From DASUAS01 sp963750045 (GTDB lineage: Bacteria > Actinomycetota > Acidimicrobiia > IMCC26256 > DASPTH01): a stretch of 64,000 nt of DNA. Where the stretch lies: assembly GCA_963750045.1 (NCBI GenBank), contig CAVVPD010000008.1:475484-539483 (forward strand), in the 5' to 3' direction. Made by a program: the position numbers and the translations under genes. This document shows, piece by piece, positions 37,027 through 48,353 of this stretch (the first letter of the stretch is position 1; every line of letters starts with the position of its first letter). The notes below the pieces were generated by a model. It ran no database searches, was not told the origin of the DNA, and saw nothing but the letters and a program-made list of their open reading frames with translations.

Positions 37027-39888
37027 GTGGCGGACACCATCACGATCCGGGCGCGCGAGAGCACAATCTGCGCAACATCGACCTCGAGCTCCCGCGCGAG
37101 AAGCTGATCGTCTTCACCGGGCTCTCCGGCTCGGGCAAGTCGTCGCTGGCGTTCGACACCATCTACGCCGAGGGCCAACGCCGCTACGTCGAGTCGCTGT
37201 CCGCCTACGCGCGCCAGTTCCTCGGCCAGATGGACAAGCCCGACGTCGACTTCATCGAAGGTCTCTCGCCCGCGATCTCGATCGACCAGAAGTCGGCGTC
37301 GCGCAACCCGCGCTCGACGGTCGGCACCATCACCGAGATCTACGACTACCTGCGGCTGCTCTACGCCCGCATCGGGATCCCGCACTGCCCGAACTGCGGT
37401 CGGGTGATCACCCGTCAGACGCCCCAGCAGATCGTCGACCGGGTCCTCCAGCTCGAGGAGGGCACCCGGTTCCAGGTGCTCGCCCCGGTGGTGCGCGGAC
37501 GCAAGGGCGAGTACGAGGGCCTGCTCAAGGAGCTCGCGTCGCAGGGCTTCACCCGTGCCCGGGTCGACGGCGAGCCGATCGAGCTGGGCGTCGGCGAGCG
37601 ACCGCTTGGCGCGGTACGAGAACCACACCATCGAGGTCGTGGTCGACCGTCTCGTGCGGCGCAGCGGGATCGAACGCCGCCTCACCGATTCGCTCGAGAC
37701 CGCGTTGCGCCTGGCCGAAGGCGTGGCCGAGGTCGAGATCGTGCCGCGCGCCGATGGGAACGATGCCGGTGACGAGAGCGACACCGAGACGCTGACCTTC
37801 TCGGAGCACCTCGCGTGCACGCACTGCGGGATCTCGTTCGACGAGTTGGCGCCGCGGAACTTCTCGTTCAACTCTCCGTACGGCGCGTGCGAACGCTGTG
37901 ACGGGCTCGGGACCCGATTCGAGGTCGACCCCGAGCTGATGGTCCCGAACGACGACCTGAGTCTCCGCGACGGCGCGATCGCACCGTGGTCGGGGTTCCG
38001 CAGCCACTACTTCGAACGCGTGCTCGAGTCCGTCGCGGACGAGTTCGGCTTCTCGGTCGACACGCCGTGGAAGAAGTTGAAGAAGAAGGACAAGCAGGTG
38101 GTGCTGTACGGCACCGGTAAGACTTCGGTGAAGGTCTCGTACCGCAACCGCTACGGACGCCAGCGTTCGTACACCACACAGTTCGAGGGCGTCGTGCCGT
38201 GGCTGGAGCGCCGGCACACCGAGTCCGAGAGCGACCGTGCCCGGGAGCAGATCGAGGGCTACATGCGCGAGGTGCCGTGCGCCGCATGCGGGGGCGCGCG
38301 CCTGCGGCCCGCCTCGTTGGCGGTGACCATCGGTGGGCGGAACATCTACGAGGTCGGCGAGCTGTCGATCCGCAAGGCCTCGGAGTTCCTCGGATCGCTG
38401 GACCTGTCGGAGCGCGACCGCATGATCGCGGAGCGGGTGGAGAAGGAGGTCAACGAACGGCTGCGCTTCCTCCTCGACGTCGGGCTCGACTACCTGAGCC
38501 TCAATCGCTCTGCGGCCACCCTCGCCGGCGGTGAGGCCCAACGGATCCGGCTGGCGTCGCAGATCGGGAGCGGGCTCGTGGGTGTGCTCTACGTGCTCGA
38601 CGAGCCGTCGATCGGTCTGCACCAGCGCGACAACCAGCGCCTCATCGACACGATGGTGCGGCTCCGCGACCTCGGCAACACGGTCATCGTGGTCGAGCAC
38701 GACGAGGAGACCATCCGCATCGCCGACCACATCGTCGACATCGGACCGGGAGCGGGGGAGCACGGCGGTGAGATCGTCGTGGAGGGCTCGCTCAAGAAGG
38801 TGTTGGCCAACAAGCGCTCGATCACCGGCCAGTACCTCTCGGGGAAGCGTTCGATCGCGGTGCCGGAGATGCGGCGGTCGCCGGGAGAAGCCTGGCTCAC
38901 CGTGCGCGACGCGGACGAGCACAACCTGCAGCACATCGACATCGAGATCCCGCTCGGGTGCTTCGTCGCGGTGACCGGGGTGAGCGGCAGCGGCAAGAGC
39001 ACGCTCGTCACCGACATCCTCTACCCGGCCCTGATGCAGAAGATCTACCGCTCGAAGAACGTGCCCGGCCGGCACAAGAAGATCGAGGGCATCGAGCACG
39101 TCGACAAGGTCATCAACATCGACCAGTCGCCGATCGGCCGGACCCCGCGTTCGAACCCGGCGACGTACACCGGGATCTTCGACAAGGTGCGCACGCTCTT
39201 CGCGTCGACGCAGGAGTCGAAGGTGCGCGGCTACCTGCCCGGCCGCTTCTCGTTCAACGTGAAGGGTGGGCGCTGCGAAGCGTGCGCGGGTGACGGCACG
39301 ATCAAGATCGAGATGCATTTCCTCCCCGACGTCTACGTGCCGTGCGAGGTGTGCAAGGGCGCGCGCTACAACCGCGACACCCTCGACGTCACCTTCAAGG
39401 GCAAGAACATCGCCGACGTGCTCGAGCTGTCGATCGAGGAGGCGTTGGAGTTCTTCGCCAACCAGCCGACCATCGCCCGCCACCTGCAGACGCTCGTCGA
39501 CGTGGGCTTGGGCTACGTGCGCCTCGGTCAACCGGCGCCCACGCTGTCGGGCGGCGAGGCGCAGCGGGTCAAGTTGTCGGCGGAGCTCGGCAAGCGCTCG
39601 ACCGGCCGGACGCTCTACATCCTCGACGAGCCCACCACCGGCCTGCACTTCGAGGACGTGCGACGGCTGCTCGGGGTGCTGCAGCGCCTGGTCGACAACG
39701 GCAACACGGTGCTGGTGATCGAGCACAACCTCGACGTGGTGAAGTCGGCCGACTGGGTCATCGACCTCGGGCCCGAGGGTGGCGACGGCGGCGGGAAGGT
39801 GCTCGTCGAGGGCTCGCCCGAGCACGTGGCGAAGACGCCGGAGAGCCACACGGGACGGTTCCTCGCGCCCGTCCTCGGGCTCGCCTAG
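37027..39888 (+). CDS. uvrA: excinuclease ABC subunit A (two frameshifts)
   Basis: About 954 residues after repair. It has two ABC ATPase halves with Walker A GLSGSGKSSLAFDTIYAEGQRRYVESLSAYARQFLGQM and TGVSGSGKSTLVTDILYPAL, signatures LAGGEAQRIRLA and LSGGEAQRVKLS, and Walker B YVLDEPSIGLH and YILDEPTTGLH. The zinc modules have paired Cys (CPNC; CTHCG/CERC; CAACGG; CEACAGDG/CEVCKG). It recognises damaged DNA with UvrB. Breaks are at about 37050 (one G missing in CCGGGCGCG; the GTG 37027 start gives VADTITIRGAREHNL) and about 37590 (near ELGVGERDRLARYENH). A candidate LexA box lies upstream. The stop is two bases from the convergent oxygenase. Confidence 0.95.
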
Positions 39889-39890
39889 AA

Positions 39891-40747
39891 CTAGTTCGGC
39901 GGGCCCTCGGGCCGCAGATTCGACCCGAGATTCGGGTTGCAGCGATGGGCGAGCATCGAGAGCGCACGCGAACCGGTGAGCAAGGCGTGGTACCCCGCGA
40001 GTCGCATCCGTCGACGCGATGTTGACGTGTCACCGTGCGTCTTCCAGTACGTCGACGTGTCGCCGGCGAACCCTTGTGATTCTGATGCCGTGTAGTAGTA
40101 GAGCGCGATCGACCGCCTGAAGCGACCGTCAGTGATCGGGCGGGTGAAGCCATGAGGTGATCGGTCGTCGGTACGGAAGATGACCATTCGCCCCCACGCC
40201 GGGACCACGGAACGCACCGGTGCGAGGGGCTCGCCGTCGAACAACTCGAGGGCGCCGCCGTACTCCCGGCGCCAACCGGGGTTCAGGTAGAGCAGGACGT
40301 TCACCTGGCGGTACAGCCCGAGACGGGTGGACACGTGGAAGTCGGTGTGCGGCGTGAGCGTGGCTCCCGGTCCGCTCGCGTGGAGTCCACCGCCTTCCAG
40401 GTAGGGGTCGGGCAGAAGTCGCGGGATTCCGGTGACCTGCTCGAGGAAGCGGAGGAACGGCGGTTGGGAGAGGTCCTGGATCAGATCACGCAGGAGTGGC
40501 GGCATGAGCCGGGCGTCGCTGCAGCTCAGTTTGCCGGGCTGGTACTGGTCCCGTAGCGCCGCCATCCCGTCCACTCGGGCGCCGGGAATTGCGTGAGCAC
40601 CTCGTCGGGTTCGACGTCGAGCACGTCATCGATCACAACGTGCGGGAAGGGCACCGCGACCTCGAACGCCGCGTTGCGTGCCGGTCCGGTGTCCAGCAGG
40701 CCGTCTCGAAACAGCGGCCGCGCTTCGCAGCCGAGGACCGTCATCAC
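39891..40747 (-). CDS. 2-oxoglutarate/Fe(II)-dependent oxygenase, prolyl 4-hydroxylase-like (frameshift)
   Basis: About 285 residues from two frames joined at about 40563-40568 (one base missing), reading TQFPAPEWTGW then AALRDQYQPGKLSCSD. The N part (VPFPHVVIDDVL) is the usual opening of this family. The iron ligands are His-x-Asp in LTPHTDFHVS and a distal His in SPHGFTRP, with the 2-oxoglutarate Arg in RFRRSIALYYYT. The loop NVLLYLNPGWRREYGGALELFD is characteristic of bacterial hydroxylases found in polysaccharide and glycopeptide clusters. It opens the glycan region, on the opposite strand. Confidence 0.8.
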
Positions 40748-40824
40748 TTGAGTCCTCGGCCGGTGATCGACCCTTCTTGACCCAGAAGTGTGACCGGCGC
40801 TCCCTGCCCGACGAGAATGACGGC

Positions 40825-41544
40825 ATGACGGATCCGTCGCTCTGGGAGCAAGGCGCTCGCTGGTGGCAGGACGAGTTCACGGACGGCGCTGATCCGGAGT
40901 ACGAGGAACAGATCATCCCGTTGGTCGAGCGTCACCTCGCCGGCGCCCGGCGGGTCCTCGACGTCGGGTGTGGTGAGGGTCAGCTCCGACGGGCATCGGC
41001 AATGGGCATCGAGGTCGTCGGGCTCGACCCGACGTGGGCGCAGATCGCCGAGGCGGGGCGCCGCGGTGGGGACGTCCGATACCTGCGGGCCGCGGCCGAA
41101 GGACTCCCGATCGTTACCGGATCGTTCGACGCGGTGTTGATGTCTCTCGTGATCGAACACCTTGATCCGTTCGAACCGGCGATCCGCGAGATGGCACGGG
41201 TGCTGTGCCCGGGTGGTCGATGCCTCTTGTTGCTCAACCATCCTCTGCTCCAGTCTCCCGGAAGCGGTTGGATCGACGACCACATCCTCGAGGAGCAGTA
41301 CTGGAGGGTGGGCGCCTATCTGCGGAACGACTCCACGATCGAAGAACTCGCGCCGGGGTGAATTTGCCCTTCATGCACCGGCCCCTCAGCCGATACGTAC
41401 AGGTGATGGGTGCTTCGGGGCTATTGATCGAGGACATGGACGAGCCGCCGCCCCCGCCCGGGTTTCTCAGTGAAGCGTGGGAGTACGGCGAGGCGGCGAC
41501 CATTCCCGCGACTCATGCTGATCCGCGCCCGTCGCGTCGAGTGA
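40825..41544 (+). CDS. class I SAM-dependent methyltransferase of the glycan cluster (two frameshifts)
   Basis: About 239 residues. Motif I VLDVGCGEGQL, then IEVVGLDPTWAQIAEA, GLPIVTGSFDAVLMSLVIEHLDPFEPAIREMARVLCPGGRCLLLLNHP. The C-terminal part (VNLPFMHRPLSRYVQVMGASGLLIEDMDEPPPPPGFLS) matches Methyltransf_11-type enzymes found beside glycosyltransferases. One G is missing in the G-run 41354-41358 and one extra C lies at about 41507; net length is divisible by three and ends at TGA 41542-41544. The start ATG 40825 has an acgagaatg upstream. The stop overlaps the next GTG (GTGA). Confidence 0.78.
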
Positions 41545-43286
41545 CCGGCACGGCGGTCGGCCTGCCGCCGTCGACTCCCGCTCCTGAACCCGGTGTCGAG
41601 CTGTCGCCGGCGCGGGCCGATCGGTCGGCGGCGCTCCGTCTGCCTCGCCCGGGTCACCCGGCCGGTGATTGCCTGCGTGCTCCTGCTCGCGGTGTATGCG
41701 ACCTGCACGTCGCTGTTCAACGACCCGCGGGGGACGCTGGGGACCGATACCGGGGGCAAGCTCGCCACGCTGCACGTGATGGATCGCAAGGGGTCGTTGG
41801 TCCCCGACATCGGCTACTGGGCCGCGGCGTCCGACCCGAAGGGTGACGTCCACCCGATCTTCTACACGTTCAAGGTCGACGGCAAATGGGTCAACGTCAC
41901 CACCCTGCCGATGATCTACGCGGCGTACCCGTTGTACGAGTTGGGCGGCGACCGCGGGTGCTGCTGCTCCCGATGCTCGGCTCGATCCTCTGCGCGTTGG
42001 CTGCCCGCGCGCTGTCTCGGCGGCTCGGTGCGGGCTCGGATGGACCGCGTTCTGGGTCATGGGGCTGGCAAGCCCCCTGGCGATCTACGCCGTCGACTTC
42101 TGGGAGCACTCGCTGGGTCTCGCTCTGATGCTCTGGGGTGTGGTCTGGCTGCTGCGAGTCCTCGACGGCGATCGCGCGTTCGCCTCGGCGTTCGTGGCGG
42201 GCATCCTGTTCGGCGGTGCAGCCACCATGCGCACCGAGGCGTTGGTGTACCTGGTGGTCTGCGGTGGCATCACGTGCCTCGTCTCCCTGTGGCGCTCCCG
42301 TGCGTTCGGTGGCGCGTTCCTGCGTGGCGCGGTGGTGCTTGCCGGCGCCGCGGTGTCACTCGTCGCCAACGATCTGCTCGAGCGGTTGGCCCTCGGCGGG
42401 ACCATTCGGGCCGCCCGGGCCGCCGGGACCGCAGCCGATGTCGGCGTCTCGGCCGGTGTCCGCGTGCAAGAGGCGCTGACGACACTCATCGGCATGAACC
42501 GCTTCGAGCACACGGCGGATTACGTGCTCGGCGGGTTGATCGTGGCGTGCGTCGCCGTCGCCGTCTGGAGCTTCCGGCGGGCCGACGACCACATCCCGCT
42601 GGCCGCGAGCTGCGCCGTGGCCGGCGCGTTGTTCTTCTACCTGGTCGGCTTCAGCGGTGGGCTCGGATTCGTGCCCGGCATGCTGAGCGCATCGCCCTTC
42701 GCCGCGGTGGGATTCGTCTTCGGGTGGCGCAAGGACGTCCGCATCGTCACCGCGATGGCCGTCCTTGCGCTCCCGTTGGTCTGGTCGTTCCAGTACTCGG
42801 GCGGAGCCGGTCCGCAATGGGGCGGCCGCTACACACTGCTCTCCGGGGGCATTGCTCCTGGTCGCGGCGACTGTGGTGCTCGAAGGTCATCGCGCCGCGC
42901 TGGTCGCGACCGTACTGCTGGCGGCACTGGTGACCGGCTTCGGTCTCACCTGGCTCTCGGTGCGTTCGAACTGGGCGGCGCACCGATCGAGCGGATCGTG
43001 GACCGTCACGACCAGGCGGTCATCTCGGGCGAGGCCCACGTGCTCCGCGAGGGGGGCGCGTTCTACGAACCCTCCCGGCACTGGTTGACCGCGACGAGCA
43101 CCCGGGAGCTTCACCAGGCAGTGCAGATCGTCGACGACGGGGAGACACCGAGTTCGCGTACGTCGTGAGTGACGGCGTGCAACTCCCGCGGTCGATCGAC
43201 GGCTACCGAGCCGCGATGGGGTCGAACAGGTGCAATTCCTAGGGCCCGACCTGTATCTCCAGGTGGCGACGTTCCGCCGGTCCTGA
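41541..43286 (+). CDS. polytopic membrane protein of the glycan cluster, mannosyltransferase/polymerase-like (heavily frameshifted)
   Basis: Assembled from at least seven segments. It starts GTG 41541, overlapping the methyltransferase stop; a disordered N-terminus leads to a helix (VTRPVIACVLLLAVYATC) and an outer loop with DTGGKLATLHVMDRKGSLVPDIGYWAAASDPKGDVHPIFYT, resembling actinobacterial GT-C proteins. Then come RVLLLPMLGSILCALAARALSRRLGAG, GLASPLAIYAVDFWEHSLGLALMLWG, and about eight further helices. It ends with VEQVQFLGPDLYLQVATFRRS at TGA 43284-43286. Breaks lie near 41640, 41960, 42045, 42845, 42970, 43155 and 43215. It may be a glycosyltransferase or the Wzy-type polymerase. Confidence 0.6.
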
Positions 43287-43336
43287 CCCGGCTTTGTTCC
43301 TCGAGTCCGGCTGGGAATCGTGCCGATACCCGTCGG

Positions 43337-44660
43337 GTGAGCCGTCCCGGGCGCCTGGCGCTGTATCTCGGCACTGCGATCGCGGTCGTGGGTCTGAGCA
43401 AGCTCCACACGGTCGCTTTACGGCTACGTGTGGTCGAGTTCGACGAGGTTTGCGTGGTCGCTGCTGTACGTGTGCGTGCTCTGCGTCACCCGCATACGCG
43501 TGCGGCTTACCGGAGCAGCCGCGCAGCCTGCGGGGGGCCTTCGCCACGGCCACGGACCCGCGGCCGCCGCTGCGGCTCTGACGATCTCGGTGGTGCAGCT
43601 TGTCCTCGGTGATGCGGTGCTGCCGCGGTCGTCGTCCTGGGAACAGCGCTCGTGCTGGTTCCCTGGTATGCGCTCTGCGCCGTGATCACGCGACGACCGG
43701 GCCCGGGCAACAGGCACGATCGTGTCGTGGTCGTCGCTAGACGCGACGAGCTCGAAGGCCTCGACGAGGAGCTGGCCGACACGCCCGAGCGGCCCACGGT
43801 CGTCGTGGGCCGGCTGACGTCCGGGGAAGCCGAGCCTCTGAGCATCCACCGTCGCTCCCGCTGCTCGAACTCGCTGCGAGCGCGCGCGCGACTGTCGTCG
43901 TCCTCAGCCGCGGGCGCGCAGAACAGCCCCGCGATCGTGGCGCAGGCATCCGAGTTGCACGAACGCGGGATCAGGATCCGGACGCTCGCGTTGTTCTACG
44001 AGCAGTGGTTGGGCAAACAGCCAATCGGCGAGCTCGAGCGCATGTCGTTGCTGTTCGACATCGGCGAGATGCACGCGCACGGATCACGCGGGTCAAGCGA
44101 CTCTTCGACGTCTCCTTGGCACTCGTCGGACTTGTCGCGCTGGCCGTGGTCATCCCGGTGGTGATCATCGGTGACGTGATCGCGAACCGGGGACCGCTGT
44201 TCTACCGGCAACCGCGGGTCGGACACGGCGGTGCGTCCTTCTCGATCCTCAAGTTCCGCACGATGCGTGCGTGTGCTCCGGAGGAAGTCAACGACTGGAC
44301 GCAGGTGCAGGATTCGAGGATCACGCCGTTCGGCAACGTCATGCGCCGTACGCATCTCGACGAGCTGCCGCAGGTCATCAACATTCTTCGTGGTGAGCTC
44401 TCCTTCGTCGGTCCACGCCCGGAGCGGCCGCAGATGGTTGCCGAGTTGACCGGGAAGGTCCCGTACTACGGGTTGCGCCATCTGGTGCGACCCGGTCTGA
44501 CCGGCTGGGCCCAGGTCAAGTACCAGTACGCCAGCAGCGAGACCGAGACCTCGAGAAGCTGCAGTACGAGTTCTTCTACCTCCGCCGCCAGAGCCTCGGG
44601 CTGGATGTGCGAATCGTCTTCCGTACCGCCCGCATCGTGTTCGGACGGAAGGGCCGATGA
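43337..44660 (+). CDS. polyprenyl-phosphate sugar phosphotransferase (initiating enzyme, heavily frameshifted)
   Basis: The C-terminal catalytic domain is readable in one frame: RVKRLFDVSLALVGLVALAVVIPVVIIGDVIANRGPLFYRQPRVGHGG, SILKFRTM, THLDELPQVINILRGELSFVGPRPERP and RPGLTGWAQVKYQY (the bacterial sugar transferase domain of WcaJ/WbaP/RfbP). It is closed in another frame by DLEKLQYEFFYLRRQSLGLDVRIVFRTARIVFGRKGR at TGA 44658-44660. The N-terminal part holds membrane helices and a nucleotide-binding-like region (VVVVARRDELEGL). At least seven frame changes are needed. It moves a sugar-phosphate onto undecaprenyl phosphate to start a surface glycan. The start GTG 43337 is likely. Confidence 0.75.
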
Positions 44661-45283
44661 TCGCGCTGGACACCGTTCGTCGCTCGGCGTACTACCGGCT
44701 CTACGGCGTGGATGGCTACCTCGAGCGCTCGGTCCCGACCGGCCCGCGCGTCCTGCGACGTCGGGTGTTCGGACGGGCACGGCAGCGAACTGCTGCGACG
44801 CCGCGGCGCCGATGGCGTAGACATCTACCGTCCGGCCCTCACGGCAGCGCGACGCGCGCCGCCGTGTACCAGTGACGCAGGCCGACGTCCGCGAGCTGCC
44901 ATACCGGGACCGTTCGTTCGACGCCGTTGTGGCGTTGGACGTGGTGGAGCACTTCGAGAAGCCCGATGCGCTCCGTATGCTGCTCGAGCTCGAACGTGTC
45001 TCCCGGTCCCTGGTTGTCGTGGTCACACCGTCGGGTTTCGTCCCGCAACCCCCCACCGAAGACGAGCCGTGGCAGGAACACCGCTGCGGCTTCGGGCTGA
45101 CGAGTTCGAGCGCCTCGGCTATGAGGTGACGGGCATGGGTGGCCCGGCCGCCTTGCGAGGCGCGTCCGGCACCTTCCGGTGGGGGCTGGTCGGCAAGATA
45201 CGCGACTGCCGCGACGATCCCCGCGTTCAAGCGGCGACCGGTCTCGGCGTTCGCGTTGCTCGCAGTCAAAGAGGCGCCCCGTG
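44657..45283 (+). CDS. SAM-dependent methyltransferase (frameshifted, 3' end uncertain)
   Basis: ATG 44657 overlaps the sugar transferase stop (ATGA). Joined segments give MIALDTVRRSAYYRLYGVDGYLERSVPTGPRVL, then CDVGCSDGHGSELLRRRGADGVDIYRPAL, then ADVRELPYRDRSFDAVVALDVVEHFEKPDALRMLLELERVSRSLVVVVTPSGF, then FRADEFERLGYEVTGMGG. Motif I (DVGCSDG) and the post-II acidic motif (VVALDVVEHF) are clear. At least four frame changes occur, and the exact 3' end near 45283 is a guess. Probably methylates a sugar of the glycan or its lipid-linked precursor. Confidence 0.65.
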
Positions 45284-46692
45284 CTTACGCGCCGGCGTCC
45301 AACGTCCCTCGCTTCGGCACCTTCCTGAGAGCTGCCGCCAAACTCGCCGCCGCACGCCAGGTCTCAGCTCTCCTGCTTCGGCGGCGATCCTCGCCCTCCC
45401 GATCTGGGTCACACACACGTGGGCGACCAATTTCACCTGGGCGTATTTCGCAATGCTCACGCTGACCTCACTGTTCGGACTGGGATTCGAGCGTCTCGCC
45501 GCAACGGTGATTGCTGCCGCCGACCGGCCCGGCTCGTCCGGGATCTCCACACTCGTGGTCCTCCGGCTGGCAACGACCCCACTCCGCGGGCGGCTCGCTG
45601 TGGATGCTGATGTCGTTCGTGGGTGTGTCCCTCTCCCACTCGCGTGGGTCGCCACGCTGATCTGGGTGATGGCGGCGTTGACGTCACTCGTCGGCTTCGG
45701 CGCGTTGCGGGCGCTGAAGAACTCGACGGTGGAGCCTTCGCTGCTCCCTCGCGTCCCACCGCGGGTCAGGCGCTGGCGCTCATCGCCATCGCCGCGACCG
45801 GTAGGGGACTCGACCTCGCGGTGGGAAGCGTCGCCGCGATCGAGGCCCTCAGCGCCCTGGTCGCGCTCCGTGCGGTCGGCACGTCGATGCGCCCGGCCGG
45901 CGCCACGGCTGGCATCCTCGAACTCCCGTGGCGGCGGGTGTTCGGCCTCGCCGGGATCGAAGTGGTGGCGCTGGCCTACCTCCGTGCCGATTCCTGCTGG
46001 TCGGCCGGATCCTGGGCGCCGGAGTCGGTGCGACCTACGGGATGATCTACCGTGTCATCGATGCCGTCAACACGGCGATCGGCAGCGTCGGCGTGTGGCT
46101 CTACGCGGAGAACGGACCGCGGTCGAAGACCCGAGCGGCGCCGACCGGCTCCGAGTGCAGTCTCTCGTGTTGTTGCCCCGGTTGGCTCTCCTGATCGGAA
46201 CCGTGGCGCTGCTCGTTGCCGAAGTGGTCGTCGACGTGGCGTCGTTCACCCCCGACGAGGCACACGGGCTCCAACTCCTCATCGCCGCGTTCCCGCTCCT
46301 TCGCGGTCGGAACGCGGATGCGAGTTGCACGCTCGGTGGGGCCAGGGTCGTAACCGAGAGGTTCTGACGATCGGCGCGGTACGTTCTTCGTCAACGTGCC
46401 GCTCTGCCTCGTTCTCGTCCCGGAGATCGGTCTGCCGGGTGCGGCGATCACGTTGCTCGCCTCGGAGACGACGCAGTCGGTGCTGCTCTGGTTCGCGACG
46501 CCCGCCGTCGGGCGCGCCGCGGTGGGACGATCAATTGGACTCGGGCTCCTCGGGTCACTGCTCCTCGTCACCCTTGGTGCGGCGATCCACGCAGATCAGC
46601 TGGCGGTGGTCGTGCCGCTCCTGCTCTTCGCCCGCGGTGGTGGTCATCTCACCGCTCCTCGGGCCGGCAGTCGGGCTCTGGTGGTCTCGTGA
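45284..46692 (+). CDS. polysaccharide flippase, Wzx/MATE-like (heavily frameshifted)
   Basis: Twelve or so hydrophobic segments can be strung together from several frames. The N part reads LPIWVTHTWATNFTWAYFAMLTLTSLFGLGFERLAATVIAAADRPGSSG. The middle reads LVGRILGAGVGATYGMIYRVIDAVNTAIGSVGVWLYAE, a typical Wzx segment with the loop that follows helix 7. The C part has the WGQGRNREVLTIGAV loop, then VNVPLCLVLVPEIGLPGAAITLLASETTQSVLLW, all strongly Wzx-like. It moves lipid-linked oligosaccharide across the membrane. The start near 45284 (GTG in the gap after the methyltransferase) is approximate. The stop overlaps the next GTG at 46689. Confidence 0.7.
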
Positions 46693-47426
46693 AGGTCGAC
46701 GTGGTCATTCTCACGTGGAACGACGGCGAGCTGCTCGACGGTGCCGTTGCGTCGGCGCTCAGCGCAGGTCGGTGTCGAAACGGTGGTGACCGTGGTCGAC
46801 AACGGGTCGACTCCGCCAGCAGTCGTCGGCGATCCCCGCGTCCGCTGCCTGCGGAGCGAGAAGAACCTCGGTGTCGGCCGTGGTCGGAACCTCGGTACCG
46901 GCCTGGGCGGGGCGCCGTTCGTGTGTTTCCTCGACAGCGACGCCCGCCTGCATCGTCGTGCCTTGGTGGAGCTGCTGGCTCCGATGCTCGACGACGCATC
47001 GGGGCGCGCAGGGCTCACCGCGCCGGTGTTTGCCGGCCAACCGCCGGAGGCTTCGAGTGGTGGCGCCCGCGAGCATTTTGACAGAAGATGCAGCGGGCCC
47101 TCAACCGCACGGACGTCTACGAGCTGACCCCCGGCCAGGGCGTCGGGCGCGAAATTGGGACGTCGATTTCGCGATCGGGGCCTGCCAGGTCTTCCGACAG
47201 CGAGGCGTTGGACGTCGTGGGCGGCCTCGACGACTCGGCCTCGTTCGGACCGGAGGACGTCGACTTCTGTCTCCGTCTGCGCCGGGCGGGATGGCGGGTG
47301 CTCCAGGTGGGCGGCGCCGGATGCGACCACCCGTCGCGACGAGCGTTCAAGGGGCTCGCCACGGCCCGGGGTCTCCGCCATGCCGGCGCCGTCGTTCGCC
47401 ATCTCTGGCGCCATCGTGGTCCCTGA
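46689..47426 (+). CDS. family 2 glycosyltransferase 1 (frameshifted)
   Basis: About 245 residues from GTG 46689: VKVDVVILTWNDGELLDGAVASAL, then VETVVTVVDNGSTPPAV, NLGVGRGRNLGTGLGGAPFVCFLDSDARLHRRALVEL (the DxD metal motif as DSD), NWDVDFAIGACQVFR and EALDVVGGLDDSASFGPEDVDFCLRLRRAGWRVLQVGGAGCDHPSRRAFKG. This is the rhamnosyltransferase-like GT-A fold with the FGPEDVDFCLR acceptor motif. Four or more frame changes lie near 46770, 47040-47080 and 47150-47200. It would add a sugar to the growing repeat unit on the inner face of the membrane. Confidence 0.78.
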
Positions 47427-47440
47427 CCGACGGTTTCGAC

Positions 47441-48292
47441 ATGAGCGCCGATCTCGATGTCGTGATCGTCGCGTACGCCAACGCCGACGTCATCGCCGAC
47501 CGTGTGGCGCGAGCCCACGCCATTCACGGCGTCGGTGAAGTGGTGGTCGTCGATCACGGCGACGACGGCGCGGGTGCTCTCGCGGCGTCGGCAGGGGCCC
47601 GTGTGCTCCACGATCCGTCGAACCCCGGGTTCGGTTCGGGCCAGAACCGGGGGATAGCCGCGACCTCGGCGCCGTTCGTGCTCCTGCTCAATCCGGACGC
47701 CGACCCGGACGATTCCGGGATTGCGTCGGGCATGGCGACCCTGCGGGATCGACCGACCACCGGTGCGGTCCAGGGCGTCATCACGAACCGAACGACGGGC
47801 AGACCCGAACGCGGCCCAGGACCCGCGAGCTCGGTCCTGTGCACCTCTTCGGCCGCGCTCTCGGCACGCCGCCTGCTGGCACTGGCGCCGGTCGCCGGGC
47901 GATCGCCCGCCGGACGGAGCTGCTCAGCGACCACGTGGAACGGGTTCCGGACGCCCCGGTGCCGGTCGAGCACGTGGCGGCCACCACGCTGCTCGTGCGC
48001 CGGGAGGCCTTCGACTCGGTCGGTGGGTTCGACGAGTCGTACTTCCTGTACGGCGAGGATCTCGATCTCTGCCGTCGGCTACGCCGTCGGGATGGGACCT
48101 GCTTGCCCTCCCCGCACACCTCGCGTGGCATGAAGGGGGCGCATCGTCGAGGACGACGACGGAGAAGCGAGCTCTCGTGGTGGCGGGGCGCGATGGGTCT
48201 CGGGATTGTGGTGGTCGCCGGCGGCATGGACGGCCGCGGTGTTCGCGGCAACGGCAGAATGGGCCCGCCTCAGCCGCGGGAACCTGCAGTGA
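47441..48292 (+). CDS. family 2 glycosyltransferase 2 (frameshifted)
   Basis: About 283 residues from ATG 47441: MSADLDVVIVAYANADVIADRVARAH, GEVVVVDHGDDG, PSNPGFGSGQNRGIAATSAPFVLLLNPDADP (DxD as NPDAD), then VEHVAATTLLVRREAFDSVGGFDESYFLYGEDLDLCRRLRR, another rhamnosyltransferase-type GT-A core, LLALPAHLAWHEGG and a C-terminus AATAEWARLSRGNLQ ending at TGA 48290-48292. Frame changes occur near 47835, 48090, 48165 and 48240. It is the last gene of the glycan cluster and is convergent with nadA. Confidence 0.78.
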
Positions 48293-48353
48293 GTCGCCGT
48301 GCATGGCGTGCGCTGGTCGCCGAGCCGATCAGGGATCGTCGGGCGAACACGCG

